DNA of 60,292 nt. Origin: Hyphomicrobiales bacterium. GTDB taxonomy: Bacteria; Pseudomonadota; Alphaproteobacteria; Rhizobiales; CAJQND01. Each line of letters begins with the position of its first letter. Position 1 is the first letter of the stretch. This document shows positions 25,013-34,297 of the stretch, in pieces. The stretch spans positions 1 to 60,292 of the forward strand of contig JANQOW010000136.1 of assembly GCA_028285595.1 (NCBI GenBank), in the 5' to 3' direction. Position numbers and translations under genes: made by a program. The notes beneath the pieces are model-generated. The model was given only the letters and a program-made list of their open reading frames with translations. It was not told the DNA's origin and searched no databases.

Positions 25013-26476
25013 CTAAAAGCCACTCACTTTCGGCGCATCGCGGCGTCTTTCGGCTTGCCGCCTGTCGCTGCGTCGGGGCGCGCTCGGTATGGGTGCGCCG
25101 CGGTGGAGCTGCAGAATGTCTGCCACCTCCTTCGCCGTGGGCAGCCAGCTGGGGTCCACATCAGTGACAATGGGCTGGCGGCCTAAGGAGTGGTACTCAA
25201 ACGGCAATTTGCGCATATCCAACGGACTGAAGAGGTTTCTCAAATCCACAATCACCTTGCCGCGCATAAGATTGGCTACGGCGCGCAGGTTCAAGGTCCG
25301 GTATTGCTCCCATTCGGTTAGGATCACCAAACCATCAGCACCGTCATAAGCATGTTCGGGCGCGCTGCACCACGTGACCCCGGGAAGTTGGTCGTGGGCT
25401 TCGGGGCCGGCCAGCGGGTCGTGAACCAGAACGGTTGCTCCTTCGCTCTGCAGTTTGGGTATGATTGTGAGCGAGGCAGCTTCACGCAGATCGTCAGTGT
25501 TGGCTTTGAAGCTGATCCCCAAAACGGCGATGCGTTTGCCGGCGACCGAACCACCAAGGGCGGCACGGATCTTGTCAACCATCTCCAATTTACGTGTTTC
25601 GTTTGACGCAATGGTGGCTTCCACAAGGCGCATCTCGGTGCCATAGGCTCTGCCGGCGGCTGCGAAGGCGCGTGTGTCTTTAGGGAAGCAGGACCCGCCA
25701 AAGGCCGGGCCGGGCTGCAGAAAGTGTGGTCCGATGCGCTTATCGGTGCCCATGGCGCGGGTCACTTGAGCGATGTCCGCATCGGCCCGCTCGCATAAGT
25801 TCGACAGCTCATTGACGAAACCGATGCGCGTGGCCAGGTAGGCATTGGCGGCATATTTGATCATCTCGGCGGTCTCAAAACCGGTGAACATGATCCGGTC
25901 GGCTTCAAGCTTCAAAGGCGCATAGAGCGTGCGCAAGCTCTTTGCGGCGCGGGCGTCTTCAACGCCTACCACAACACGGTCCGGATTGAAGAAGTCGTCG
26001 ATTGCGGAGCCTTCGCGCAAGAATTCCGGATTGGAGGCCATCGCATAGTCTGCCTCCGGATTGGCCTCGGTGATAATCTTGGCCAACCGTCGCGCTGTGC
26101 CCACAGGCACGGTGGATTTGGTGACCACCACCGTAAAGCCCTGCAAAGCACCGGCAATGGTCTTGGCCGCAGCATCCACCCAAGACACATCGACCGAGCC
26201 TGAACCGGGAGCCGAAGGGGTCCCCACGGCGATGAACACCACGTCAGCTTTGGCCACTGCTGCGGCCATATCGGTGGTGAAGGTCAAGCGGCCGGCTTCA
26301 TTATTTCTCGCCACGAGCTCGTCAAGGCCGGGCTCATAGATGGGAATATCCAGAGCGTTGAGCCGATTGATCTTGCTTTCGTCAATATCGACGCAAGTTA
26401 CTGGAAAGCCGAAATCACTCAGGCAGGTGCCGGTCACCAAACCAACATATCCCGTGCCGATTATTGTTATGTTCAT
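25013..26476 (-). CDS. ugd: UDP-glucose 6-dehydrogenase
   Basis: This 487-residue UDP-glucose/GDP-mannose dehydrogenase has an N-terminal Rossmann motif IIGTGYVGLVTG, a middle domain with the KYAANAYLATRIGFVNE helix and catalytic Cys in GGSCFPKD. The C-terminal UDP-binding domain contains LGISFKANTDDLREA. It oxidises UDP-glucose to UDP-glucuronate with two NAD+, supplying uronic acid for polysaccharide. The last ~30 residues form an Arg-rich tail beyond the usual end of the family. It lies downstream of the undecaprenyl-phosphate sugar transferase on the same strand (85-bp gap) and is followed by a strong terminator, so the two probably share a transcript. Confidence 0.95.
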   Translation of the reverse strand: MNITIIGTGYVGLVTGTCLSDFGFPVTCVDIDESKINRLNALDIPIYEPGLDELVARNNEAGRLTFTTDMAAAVAKADVVFIAVGTPSAPGSGSVDVSWVDAAAKTIAGALQGFTVVVTKSTVPVGTARRLAKIITEANPEADYAMASNPEFLREGSAIDDFFNPDRVVVGVEDARAAKSLRTLYAPLKLEADRIMFTGFETAEMIKYAANAYLATRIGFVNELSNLCERADADIAQVTRAMGTDKRIGPHFLQPGPAFGGSCFPKDTRAFAAAGRAYGTEMRLVEATIASNETRKLEMVDKIRAALGGSVAGKRIAVLGISFKANTDDLREAASLTIIPKLQSEGATVLVHDPLAGPEAHDQLPGVTWCSAPEHAYDGADGLVILTEWEQYRTLNLRAVANLMRGKVIVDLRNLFSPLDMRKLPFEYHSLGRQPIVTDVDPSWLPTAKEVADILQLHRGAPIPSAPRRSDRRQAERRRDAPKVSGF

Positions 26477-26561
26477 GTGATACGTCCCGATTGTCTTTAG
26501 ACTTCATTAAGCAAGCGCTATGCCAGTTTTGCAGCGATCTTCCGGTGGATTTGCGTAAGGA

Positions 26562-28025
26562 TTAGACGGCGTTCTTGTGCATCACACCAAGTAACGGTGT
26601 GGCGGCAATAATCTTCAGATCCAGCCAGAACGACCAGTTGTTGATATAGTGAAGATCGTGCTGAACCCGGCTCTGCATGAGGCCCGGCTTGTCGGTGGGA
26701 CCGCGGTGACCGTGGATCTGTGCCCAGCCGGTAATGCCCGGCTTGACCTTGTGGCGGCTGGCATACGTCTCCAGTTCACCGGCATACTGGTCATCCAGGC
26801 TTAACGGATGGGGCCTTGGTCCCACCAAGGACATATCGCCCTTCAACACGTTCAACAGTTGGGGCAATTCATCAATGCTTGTCTTGCGCAGGAAGGCGCC
26901 CACGCTGGTGACCCGCGCATCCCTGCGGGAGGCTTGAACCGCGTGCGCGCCGTCTTCCATGACACTCATGCTGCGCAGCTTGAAGATCTTGAAGACCTTG
27001 CGGTTAAGCCCGTGCCTTTGCTGCGTGAAGAGAACCGGGCCAGGGCTATCCAACTTGATGGCGAGTGCTGCGAGCGCGAGCACCGGCGCCAGAACCAGCA
27101 GCCCGGCGGCGGCGAGACACACATCGAGGCCCCGTTTGATCAAGAGGCCCCAGCCACCGATGGGTGCGGCCTGAACATCGAACAGCGCAAGCGTGGGCTG
27201 TGTGCCGCCTGCAAGAGGCGTGTTCAAGGCTATGGCAATCTGCACCGCGCACGGGATCTGGTTAAGCTCGGCGAGCGCGCGTCTGGTTCGCGCGCTGGCC
27301 GGATCATCCGTGGCGATCACAACACGGTCAAACGCCTGGTCCCTGGCGCCCTCCAGAACGCTCCTTGAATGTGAACCTGGAGCAAACACACCCGCCAGCT
27401 CCACGAATTTGATCTGAGGCCGCAGGGCGTCGATGACGGCGTGTGCGGCATCCGGCGTGCCGATAACGGCCACGGCGTGTTGGACTGCACCCCCTGAGAT
27501 CAACCGGTTGCAGAACCAGCTTACAGCTCCGCGCAGCGCGGCAAGGCCGATCAGACTGGAGATCAGCCAAGCCACCAGCCAGAGCCCTGAGAACAGCTCG
27601 CCAGGGTGAAATCCAAAATCGAGCAAGAGCGCCAGACCAAACGCAAGGGAGACATAACTGATCACCCTGAGAGCCGAGCCCGAGAAGGCCGCAAGGCGTT
27701 CAAAAGCATAAAGACCGTTTGCCTGCAGCAAGGCGGCGGCGCCGGCCGGCACCAGCATGTAGAGCATCGCTTGAGGGTGCAGCTGGGTCCAAATGGTGAG
27801 CGGCGTGTCAGACCACAGAAAGGCCGCCAAGATCCCGAGAACGGAAATCATTCCGATCTCCGCCAGGAAGAAGAGGTCGCTCACCAGCGTATCGCACTTA
27901 AGAGCAGCAAGCGCCTTCAAAGGTCGCGCAGGCGCGCGCTCTTGGGGCGTAAGATGCTCCGGCGCTGAACCGACCCATCCTGCGTCCTGTGCTTCGCGCA
28001 ACGACGTCTCGCCTATTGCATCCAT
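26562..28025 (-). CDS. Undecaprenyl-phosphate sugar-1-phosphate transferase (WcaJ/ExoY type)
   Basis: This 487-residue polyprenyl glycosylphosphotransferase has four N-terminal membrane helices (about 50-165), a CoA-binding-like middle domain (about 175-290) and a C-terminal bacterial sugar transferase domain. Typical motifs are KRGLDVCLAAAGLL, KLDSPGPVLFTQQRHG, FKIFKLRSM, LRKTSIDELPQLLNVLKGDM and SLVGPRPHPL. It starts exopolysaccharide synthesis by moving hexose-1-phosphate, probably glucose, to the lipid carrier. ATG 28025 is preceded by GAAGGGG; a longer frame to 28160 adds 45 residues without membrane or family character. Confidence 0.93.
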   Translation of the reverse strand: MDAIGETSLREAQDAGWVGSAPEHLTPQERAPARPLKALAALKCDTLVSDLFFLAEIGMISVLGILAAFLWSDTPLTIWTQLHPQAMLYMLVPAGAAALLQANGLYAFERLAAFSGSALRVISYVSLAFGLALLLDFGFHPGELFSGLWLVAWLISSLIGLAALRGAVSWFCNRLISGGAVQHAVAVIGTPDAAHAVIDALRPQIKFVELAGVFAPGSHSRSVLEGARDQAFDRVVIATDDPASARTRRALAELNQIPCAVQIAIALNTPLAGGTQPTLALFDVQAAPIGGWGLLIKRGLDVCLAAAGLLVLAPVLALAALAIKLDSPGPVLFTQQRHGLNRKVFKIFKLRSMSVMEDGAHAVQASRRDARVTSVGAFLRKTSIDELPQLLNVLKGDMSLVGPRPHPLSLDDQYAGELETYASRHKVKPGITGWAQIHGHRGPTDKPGLMQSRVQHDLHYINNWSFWLDLKIIAATPLLGVMHKNAV

Positions 28026-28302
28026 CTGAGCACACCCCTTCCCGGCAAAACTGCATGGCTCCGCGACGCGAGATGTTTCAAAACAACGCGCCGCATTAAT
28101 GTGTGGAAGAACAGGAGCAATCGCCGTGCCGCTTTGCGTCTCGGCGGGCACCATCGTCAAAACGTCGCAAGCCGGGTTTCGGCGTCAGTGGACTCGCGTT
28201 TGCATTGCAAGGCGCAATTGATCCCCTCCAAGGGCTGGCCACGTACCAATTGGGCACATCCGGTAGGAGCGTGGTGTGAGGGGCGATAGACGAGGTAACG
28301 TG
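28026..28302. promoter_or_regulatory. Divergent spacer between sugar transferase and DegT-type genes
   Basis: The 277-bp region separates two polysaccharide-type genes and must hold both promoters. A perfect 11-bp palindrome, TTGCATTGCAA, lies at 28200-28210. A good Shine-Dalgarno for each gene is present near either end (GAAGGGG on the minus strand near 28034, GAGGT on the plus strand near 28292). I could not assign -35/-10 elements with confidence. Confidence 0.4.
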
Positions 28303-29475
28303 ATGAAACACTGGCGTTATATGCTGTGTGCACCCGGCATGAGCGCAAGCGAGGAAGCTGCCGCTCTGGATTGCCTGAGATCCGGTGGGCTGGCCTCTTG
28401 GGCGCATGTGGAGGCCTACGAAAGAGCTTTCGCTCGCACGCATCGTACCCGGCATGCAATCGCCGTGGCCAATGGCACGGCGGCAATGCATCTTGCGTTG
28501 CTGGCTGCCGGCGTGGGGTCATCGCCTGAGGATGAGGTGATCCAACCATCCCTTAATCTTGTGGGCACGGCCAACATGACCGTCGCTGCCGGAGGGCAGC
28601 CGGTCTTCGCCGACATTGTGGCCCTGAATGAACCAACCATAGATCCAGAAGATGTGGCCCGCCTGATCGGGCCCAACACGCGCGCGGTCATCGCTCTGCA
28701 CTATGGGGGCTACCCGGCGCGTATTGCAGAGCTGCAGGCCGTCTGCCGGGCGCACAAGGTGATGCTGATTGAGGATGCGAGCCTGGGTCCAGGTTATGTG
28801 TCGCCGGACCTGAGCCACAGAGCGCTCGGGACCCTCGGTGACATTGGCTGCTACACGGTCTGCACCAACAACACCCTGAACAGTGGTGAAGGCGGCATGG
28901 TGGTCACCGATGATGACGCATTGGCGGCGCGCATGCGCGCTCTGTTGGAGGTCGATACGGGCACTTTGAGCCCCGATTGTGGCTCAGGGCGGGTGCTTGC
29001 CAGCCATATCATGACGCATGGGTTCAACTACCGTATGGACCCCTTGCGCGCGGCTCTCGGTCTGGCGCAACTGGAAACAGCGCCAGCAGCCATGCAGATG
29101 CGTCAACGCCGCGCGCAAGCCTATGCCAATGTGGTGGAAAGCTTCTGCGACGGTTTGATCGAGCACGTGTTCGGCTGGGCGCCGGGGGAAGGCGCGGCCC
29201 TTTTGGCCGCCGTCCTGGTTGAACCCCACGCCCGGGACGGCTTGCGCACCTTTCTGGCGGAAAAGCGAATCCAGACCAGCGTGCACTATCCGCCCGTTCA
29301 CCGCTTCGGAGCGTTTGCCAAGTGCCGGTCGGAAGGGTTGCCGCGAACGCTGGAGTTTGCCGACAGGGTTATCACTCTGCCCCTCCATGCCGAACTGCCG
29401 AACATGGCACCGGAGCACATCGTCCGGTTCTGCACCACGTATCTGGCGCGGCACTCCGCTTCAGTTGTCTCTTAG
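28303..29475 (+). CDS. DegT/DnrJ/EryC1/StrS-family protein lacking the PLP lysine
   Basis: This 390-residue sugar-aminotransferase-like protein contains VANGTAAMHLAL, VIALHYGGYPARI, the cofactor-ring motif LIEDASLGPG and GDIGCYTVCTNNTLNSGEGGMVVTDD. The residue that normally forms the Schiff base (K at minus five from GEGG, as in KNxTTGEGG) is Asn190, codon AAC at 28870-28872. It therefore should not act as a normal aminotransferase. It could be a dehydratase-like, binding or regulatory relative. A single base error (AAC for AAG) is the main alternative. Start ATG 28303 follows GAGGT at good spacing. Context is exopolysaccharide synthesis. Confidence 0.85.
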   Translation: MKHWRYMLCAPGMSASEEAAALDCLRSGGLASWAHVEAYERAFARTHRTRHAIAVANGTAAMHLALLAAGVGSSPEDEVIQPSLNLVGTANMTVAAGGQPVFADIVALNEPTIDPEDVARLIGPNTRAVIALHYGGYPARIAELQAVCRAHKVMLIEDASLGPGYVSPDLSHRALGTLGDIGCYTVCTNNTLNSGEGGMVVTDDDALAARMRALLEVDTGTLSPDCGSGRVLASHIMTHGFNYRMDPLRAALGLAQLETAPAAMQMRQRRAQAYANVVESFCDGLIEHVFGWAPGEGAALLAAVLVEPHARDGLRTFLAEKRIQTSVHYPPVHRFGAFAKCRSEGLPRTLEFADRVITLPLHAELPNMAPEHIVRFCTTYLARHSASVVS

Positions 29476-29485
29476 ACTGCTCTAA
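29472..29485. terminator. Symmetric element spanning two convergent stop codons
   Basis: TTAGA (29472-29476) and TCTAA (29481-29485) form an inverted repeat around CTGC. The plus-strand TAG of the DegT-type gene and the minus-strand TAG of the hybrid kinase both lie inside it. It is short, without a T-run, and probably only a weak bidirectional end signal. It is related to the TAGAGC elements at other stops. Confidence 0.3.
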
Positions 29486-32103
29486 CGCGCCGCCAGCGCT
29501 TCTCCAAGCTGGCCCAGCCATTCGGTGACCTTTTCCCTCAGCATGGTTGGGCTGACGGGTTTGGAGAGGTAATCGTCCATGCCCCCTTCCAGGCACTTTT
29601 CCCGGTCCCCGCGCAGCGCATTGGCGGTTACGCCCACAATCGGAACATGCCCGCCCGTATCCCGTTCAAGCTCGCGTATGGCCTGGGTGGCATCCATACC
29701 GTTCATATGAGGCATGGAAACATCCATCAAGATCAGTCTGGGTCTGTGAGCCTCGAAGGCCTCGACCGCCTCTTTCCCATCACCCACAATCTTGAAGGTA
29801 TGAGACATCTCTTGCAGGATCTGGGTGAAAACGATCTGATTGATATCGTTATCCTCAGCAACCAGAATGTCGATGGGGTCAGCTGTTTCCGCGCGCGCAG
29901 GTTCCTCTTGCTGAACCGGCGCCGGGGCATCTTCATGCACGATCTCTTCGTGTGGTTCCTGCGGCTCCTGCGGCTCCTGCGGTTCCGGCAGGGCGGTTTG
30001 CGGTTCGGCTGATTCTGCATCGGCCACCAGATCCGCCAGGGTGAGCAGGGCCGGCAGTCCGTCCGGGTTCGGGTCATGCAAGGGCGCCCGTGCCCGCTCG
30101 CCCGCAAGCACATTGGACACCGCATCGAACAGCACGGCCGAGCGCACCGGCTTCACCAAATGCCCCTCAAGTTGAAGGCGGCTGATCTCCGGGTTGGAGA
30201 CCGAGCCGTCCGCCGAGCTCAGCATGATGATTTTCGTGCCCTTGAGACGGACGTCATTGCGGATGCATTGCGCCACCATAGCGCCGTCCATCTGTGGCAT
30301 GTGGTAATCGAGGATCACCAGCTCGTAAGGTGCGTCTTCCTGCACGCCTTCCCACAGGGCCATCATCGCGCTGGCACCGTCCGTCACCGCAGTGACGTTG
30401 AGATCCCATGCGCCCGCCTGTTCCTTCAAGATCGACAGATTGACGTCATTGTCGTCCACCAGCAGCACCCGCGAACCGGTGATGTCCACGGGCTCGCTTG
30501 TGTGCTTGGGCAGTTCGCCATGGACGGGAAGGTTCACGGTGAACCAGAAGGTTGAGCCTGTACCCTCTTCGCTCTCCACCCCGATCTTGCCGCCCATGAG
30601 GTCGACCAGCCTGCTGCAAATCGCAAGACCAAGGCCAGTACCCTCGAACTTGCGGGTGGCCGAGCTGTCCACTTGATTGAAGCTCTCAAAAATCTTGTCG
30701 AGGCTGTCCTCGGGGATGCCGATGCCGGTGTCCTGAACCTTGAAGGTGACCTCAGCCACTTCTCCGTAGATCGGTCCGAACACCTCGATCAACACGTGGC
30801 CTTTCTGGGTGAACTTCACCGCGTTGCCCACAATGTTGATGAGGATCTGGCGGATGCGGCCGCCATCGGCCATCACCTGCTCAGGCAGGCCAGGGTCGAC
30901 CCGGGTAATCAGCTCCACCTGTTGTTCCGCCGCTGTCGCCGCCACCAGGGTGGCCACATCTTCCACGATCTCGGCCAGATGGGTCGGCTGTTCGTTAAGC
31001 TGCAACTGACCGGCATCGATCTTTGAAAAGTCGAGCACATCGTTGATGATGGTCAACAGCGCATTGCCGGACTTCATGATGATGTTGGTGAACTCACGCT
31101 GTTTCTCGTCCAGCGTGGTGCGGCTCAGCAGCTCGGCCATGCCCAGAACCCCGTTCATGGGGGTGCGGATCTCGTGGCTCATGTTTGCCAGGAACTCCGA
31201 CTTTGCCCGGGTGGCGGACTCAGCGTCAGCGCGTGCATCTTCCAGATCAAACTCGCGCATTTTCGCATCGGTGATATCGGAGCGGATACCCACCCGCTCT
31301 CCGTCCGGCGTCTTGGTTTCCAAGCGGCGCATCCAGCGTCCGTCCTGGAACTTCGCGATGGATTCAAAGGTATCGTTCGCGCGGCGCTGGTGCATCAGGT
31401 TTTGCAGCCACTCTTCAGGATCCTCGTCATCCAAGTCCCAAATGTCGCGTTGGATACCGATCCGGATCAGGCTCTCAAAACTCTCACCGGGTTTCAGCAC
31501 ATCCGCCAGCTCAGAGTGCATCTCGACGAACTTGGAGTTGAACACCCTAAGGCGGTCGTCGGCATCATAAATGGCAAAACCGTCTTCAAGGGATTCCAGG
31601 GCGTTCTCCAGCCGGCGACGTTCTTCGTCGGCTTTCTGTTCAGCCGCCTCGACCGCTTCTTCGCGTTGCTTCAGCTCATTGATATCGATGGCGATGTCGG
31701 CCACGGCGCCACTTGGCGTTGCCGATCTGTGGATGCGGTACCATCCATGCTCCGGGTAGTGGCGTTCCAGGATACGCCCTTGCTCGGCACTGTGCTCGGC
31801 CACCCGCGTGGCCACAAGCTCTTCCAGCTCGTCCTTAGAAACGGTGCCTTCGTTTGTGGCCCGCACAACGTCTTCATAGGTGACTTGTCTGGCGGCAAAC
31901 TTATCCCTTAGCCGATCCACCGCCTTGTCAAACAGGGCCTCAAAGGCGTCGTTCCAGACAATGATCCTGCCCTGATCATCGTAGATCGCAAGCGGCATGG
32001 TGCTGACCTGCAGGCCTTCCACCAGAAACCGGTGCTCAGCCTGCAACCGCTCAAGGTCGGGCGTACCGTCGCTGTTGACTGGAGGTGAATATGACGTGCC
32101 CAC
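29482..32103 (-). CDS. Soluble hybrid histidine kinase with PAS domains and two receivers
   Basis: This kinase has about 873 residues and no membrane helix. Two PAS-type domains come first ([20 protein letters not shown] and [20 protein letters not shown]), joined by a heptad-rich segment. HisKA has His in [12 protein letters not shown], and HATPase_c has [12 protein letters not shown] and GTGLGLAI. Receiver 1 has [10 protein letters not shown] with Asp in [17 protein letters not shown] linker contains a [12 protein letters not shown] repeat, and receiver 2 has [10 protein letters not shown] with Asp in [13 protein letters not shown]. There is no HPt domain, so phosphate probably passes to a separate one. 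GTG 32103 was preferred over ATG 32184 because the extra residues are not family-like. Confidence 0.92.
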   Translation of the reverse strand: MGTSYSPPVNSDGTPDLERLQAEHRFLVEGLQVSTMPLAIYDDQGRIIVWNDAFEALFDKAVDRLRDKFAARQVTYEDVVRATNEGTVSKDELEELVATRVAEHSAEQGRILERHYPEHGWYRIHRSATPSGAVADIAIDINELKQREEAVEAAEQKADEERRRLENALESLEDGFAIYDADDRLRVFNSKFVEMHSELADVLKPGESFESLIRIGIQRDIWDLDDEDPEEWLQNLMHQRRANDTFESIAKFQDGRWMRRLETKTPDGERVGIRSDITDAKMREFDLEDARADAESATRAKSEFLANMSHEIRTPMNGVLGMAELLSRTTLDEKQREFTNIIMKSGNALLTIINDVLDFSKIDAGQLQLNEQPTHLAEIVEDVATLVAATAAEQQVELITRVDPGLPEQVMADGGRIRQILINIVGNAVKFTQKGHVLIEVFGPIYGEVAEVTFKVQDTGIGIPEDSLDKIFESFNQVDSSATRKFEGTGLGLAICSRLVDLMGGKIGVESEEGTGSTFWFTVNLPVHGELPKHTSEPVDITGSRVLLVDDNDVNLSILKEQAGAWDLNVTAVTDGASAMMALWEGVQEDAPYELVILDYHMPQMDGAMVAQCIRNDVRLKGTKIIMLSSADGSVSNPEISRLQLEGHLVKPVRSAVLFDAVSNVLAGERARAPLHDPNPDGLPALLTLADLVADAESAEPQTALPEPQEPQEPQEPHEEIVHEDAPAPVQQEEPARAETADPIDILVAEDNDINQIVFTQILQEMSHTFKIVGDGKEAVEAFEAHRPRLILMDVSMPHMNGMDATQAIRELERDTGGHVPIVGVTANALRGDREKCLEGGMDDYLSKPVSPTMLREKVTEWLGQLGEALAAR
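29955..29990 (-). repeat. In-frame 9-bp tandem repeat encoding Gln-Glu-Pro
   Basis: A near-perfect 9-bp unit is repeated about three to four times in the linker between the two receivers of the hybrid kinase, encoding QEP triplets. Such repeats can change copy number by slippage in multiples of three residues without breaking the frame, altering linker length only. Confidence 0.7.
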
Positions 32104-32355
32104 AGTGGTGGCCTCTGGGAAATGATTTCGCGGCGATAATCTGTGACAGAAAGCTAGGCTGTAAAAGTTAACGAGTTGTTTCAAAATTGGGCCAAGTCAT
32201 ACTTATTGGCCGCCTTGATGAGACCCGCGGATTATGCCGGATTGTTGCGGGGTTCGGTCTGTTTACCCAACTGGCAAGCGTCCTTTTTAACGGACGAAAT
32301 CCTATGCTACATTAAGGTTTCGCAAGACCGGAACGGTTGGGGTTTCGCTGGTCAT
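32104..32355. promoter_or_regulatory. Divergent spacer between hybrid kinase and LysR gene
   Basis: The 252-bp region holds a small inverted repeat, CGTCC (32279-32283) and GGACG (32292-32296), and a direct repeat GGTTTCGC at 32316-32323 and 32341-32348 just before the LysR start. A TATGCTACAT stretch between them could be a -10 region. The repeats next to the LysR gene are plausible autoregulatory sites. Nothing here looks coding. Confidence 0.4.
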
Positions 32356-33204
32356 ATGACAGATTGGAATTCGCTCCATACTTTGCTGGCGGTTGTTTCG
32401 ACCGGATCCTACGCGGAGGCCGCGCGCCGTCTCGGAATTGATGAGACGACCGTGAGCCGACGGGTCAGGGCCCTCGAACGCGATATCGGCCGCCGCTTGC
32501 TGGAACGGGGTGGGCGTCACCTTGAAACCACCCAAGTGTGCCGCGATGTGTTCGGCCACCTGAAAGATGCCGAGCGCTCGCTCGACCTGACCCTCGACAA
32601 GCTCACCGCCCCGCAAGACCGGCGGCCCATTCAGACGATCCGGATCACCTCGGTGGACTATGTCTGCGATCATCTGCTGGCGCCCATGATCCTTGCCCTC
32701 ACCGAGGAGCGCAATTACCGCATTGAGCTGGTCGGAGATGACCGGAATCTGAACCTGCGTCGCCGTGAGGCCGACATTGCGCTCCGGCTCGGGCCGCCCA
32801 TGGGTGGCGGTACCCATTCGCGCTATCTGGGCGACATTGAGTATGCGGTCTATTCGTCTACTGGGCCGCGGCCGGCAAATGAGGCTTGGGCCGCCTTGGA
32901 CAGCGGCCAGGCCCACTTGCAGGAAGTGAAGTGGTCGGAAGTTGAGGGCAGCAACGCCGGCGTGCGCTTCACCGCCACCAGTATTTCCGGATTGCACACG
33001 ATTATCGAATCCGGCATCGCCATCGGCTTCTTGCCGCGGTTCATCGCCGAGGGGAACGATGGCTTGCAGTGTCTTGAAGAGTATGAGCCCAAGAGCCGGC
33101 CTTTGTGGATGTTGTGGCATCCGGAGTTTGAAGAAGCGCCGTATTTCGAAACGGTCACCGAGCGCATGGCCGCCGGGATCACGAAGCGGCTCTCGCTCGC
33201 TTAA
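32356..33204 (+). CDS. LysR-family transcriptional regulator
   Basis: This 282-residue protein has an N-terminal helix-turn-helix (MTDWNSLHTLLAVVSTGSYA then AARRLGIDETTVSRRVRALE). The effector domain is shorter than usual (about 190 residues). ATG 32356 starts at the canonical LysR N-terminus; the open frame continues upstream to 32176, but those residues are not family-like. It converges with the last gene of the glycerol transporter operon, overlapping it by 4 nt. Divergence from the hybrid kinase suggests that or itself as target. Its effector is unknown. Confidence 0.88.
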   Translation: MTDWNSLHTLLAVVSTGSYAEAARRLGIDETTVSRRVRALERDIGRRLLERGGRHLETTQVCRDVFGHLKDAERSLDLTLDKLTAPQDRRPIQTIRITSVDYVCDHLLAPMILALTEERNYRIELVGDDRNLNLRRREADIALRLGPPMGGGTHSRYLGDIEYAVYSSTGPRPANEAWAALDSGQAHLQEVKWSEVEGSNAGVRFTATSISGLHTIIESGIAIGFLPRFIAEGNDGLQCLEEYEPKSRPLWMLWHPEFEEAPYFETVTERMAAGITKRLSLA

Positions 33205-33482
33205 ACGTACCTGAACACGAACACGATCCAGAGGAGGGAGAGCGCCAGCCCTCCCCAAAGCGGCGTGCTCATGACCCATAGCCAGCCGAGAAAAATAAAG
33301 GCGCTGCCGAGCAGGGAGATAAACAGCCGGTCGCCCCGGGTAGTCTCCAATGTCAGGATGCCGCGCCTCGGCCCGCCGCCGGGATCCTTCCATTCCCAAA
33401 CCATCATGGCGATCAGGCACAGGGCGATGAAGCTGAAGAAGCCCAAGGTGGGCCAGGTCCAGGCCATCCAGGAAAAGTCCAT
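33201..33482 (-). CDS. glpU: Small membrane protein of the glycerol ABC transporter (DUF2160 type)
   Basis: This 93-residue protein has three hydrophobic helices (LGFFSFIALCLIAMMVW, FISLLGSAFIFLGWLWV and GGLALSLLWIVFVF) and a basic loop with WEWKDPGGGPRRGIL. It matches the small DUF2160 protein found in rhizobial-type glycerol transporter operons, where it is called GlpU. ATG 33482 is 11 nt after the GlpQ stop and fits the helix layout. Its biochemical role is not established; co-occurrence with the permeases suggests an accessory membrane subunit. Confidence 0.82.
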   Translation of the reverse strand: MDFSWMAWTWPTLGFFSFIALCLIAMMVWEWKDPGGGPRRGILTLETTRGDRLFISLLGSAFIFLGWLWVMSTPLWGGLALSLLWIVFVFRYV

Positions 33483-33493
33483 AACGCGCCCTC

Positions 33494-34297
33494 CTACACC
33501 CGGCCGAGGGCAAAGCCCTTGGCGATATAGTTGCGGACAAAGTAAATCACGAAAGCGCCCGGAATGATGGTCAAACATCCCGCCGCCGCAAGCAGGCCGA
33601 GCTCATAGCCGGACGTGCTGGCCGTTCGCGTCATGGTCGCGGCGATCGGCTTTGCGGCCACCGAGGTGAGGGTCTTGGCGAGCAGCAGTTCCACCCAGGA
33701 GAACATGAAGCAGAAGAACGCCGCCACGCCGATGCCCGCTGAGATGGTGGGCAGAAAGATCTTGATGAAGAACCGCCAGAAGGGATAGCCGTCCACATAG
33801 GCTGTCTCATCCAGCTCACGCGGTACGCTGGACATGAAGCCCTCCAAAATCCAAACGGCCAACGGAATGTTGAACAGGCAATGGGCCAGCGCCACGGCGA
33901 TGTGTGTGTCGAACAGTCCGAAGGCCGAGTAGAGCTGGAAGAAGGGCAGCGCAAACACGGCCGGAGGGGCCATGCGGTTTGTCAGGAGCCAGAAGAACAG
34001 ATGCTTGTCGCCGAGGAAACGGTAGCGCGAGAACGCATAAGCGGCCGGCAGAGCGGCGGTCACCGAGATCGCGGTGTTCATGACCACGTAGATGATGGAG
34101 TTGAAGTAGCCGTTGTACCAGGTGGGATCGGTGAAGATCTTGCGGTAGTTATCGAGCGTAAACTCCTGGGGCCACAGGGTGAAGGTGCCCAGAATTTCGT
34201 TCGTGGTTTTGAACGACATGTTGAGCAGCCAATAGATCGGCAGCAACAGGAAGATGATGTAAAGCGTCGGGGCAAGCCAGGTGAACCGTCTCATCAT
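33494..34297 (-). CDS. glpQ: Glycerol ABC transporter permease
   Basis: This 267-residue MalG-type permease has six membrane helices and the cytoplasmic EAA loop RELDETAYVDGYPFWRFFIKIFLP (key residues E, A, G and P), which docks on the ATPase subunits. The start overlaps the GlpP stop by 4 nt, indicating coupled translation of the two halves of the pore. By its place in the glp locus it should carry glycerol across the inner membrane together with GlpP, GlpS and GlpT. Confidence 0.9.
   Translation of the reverse strand: MMRRFTWLAPTLYIIFLLLPIYWLLNMSFKTTNEILGTFTLWPQEFTLDNYRKIFTDPTWYNGYFNSIIYVVMNTAISVTAALPAAYAFSRYRFLGDKHLFFWLLTNRMAPPAVFALPFFQLYSAFGLFDTHIAVALAHCLFNIPLAVWILEGFMSSVPRELDETAYVDGYPFWRFFIKIFLPTISAGIGVAAFFCFMFSWVELLLAKTLTSVAAKPIAATMTRTASTSGYELGLLAAAGCLTIIPGAFVIYFVRNYIAKGFALGRV

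Noticed and set aside
28276..28302. GTG start at 28276 for the DegT-type gene
   Set aside because: ATG 28303 has GAGGT at ideal spacing; the extra nine residues are not family-like.
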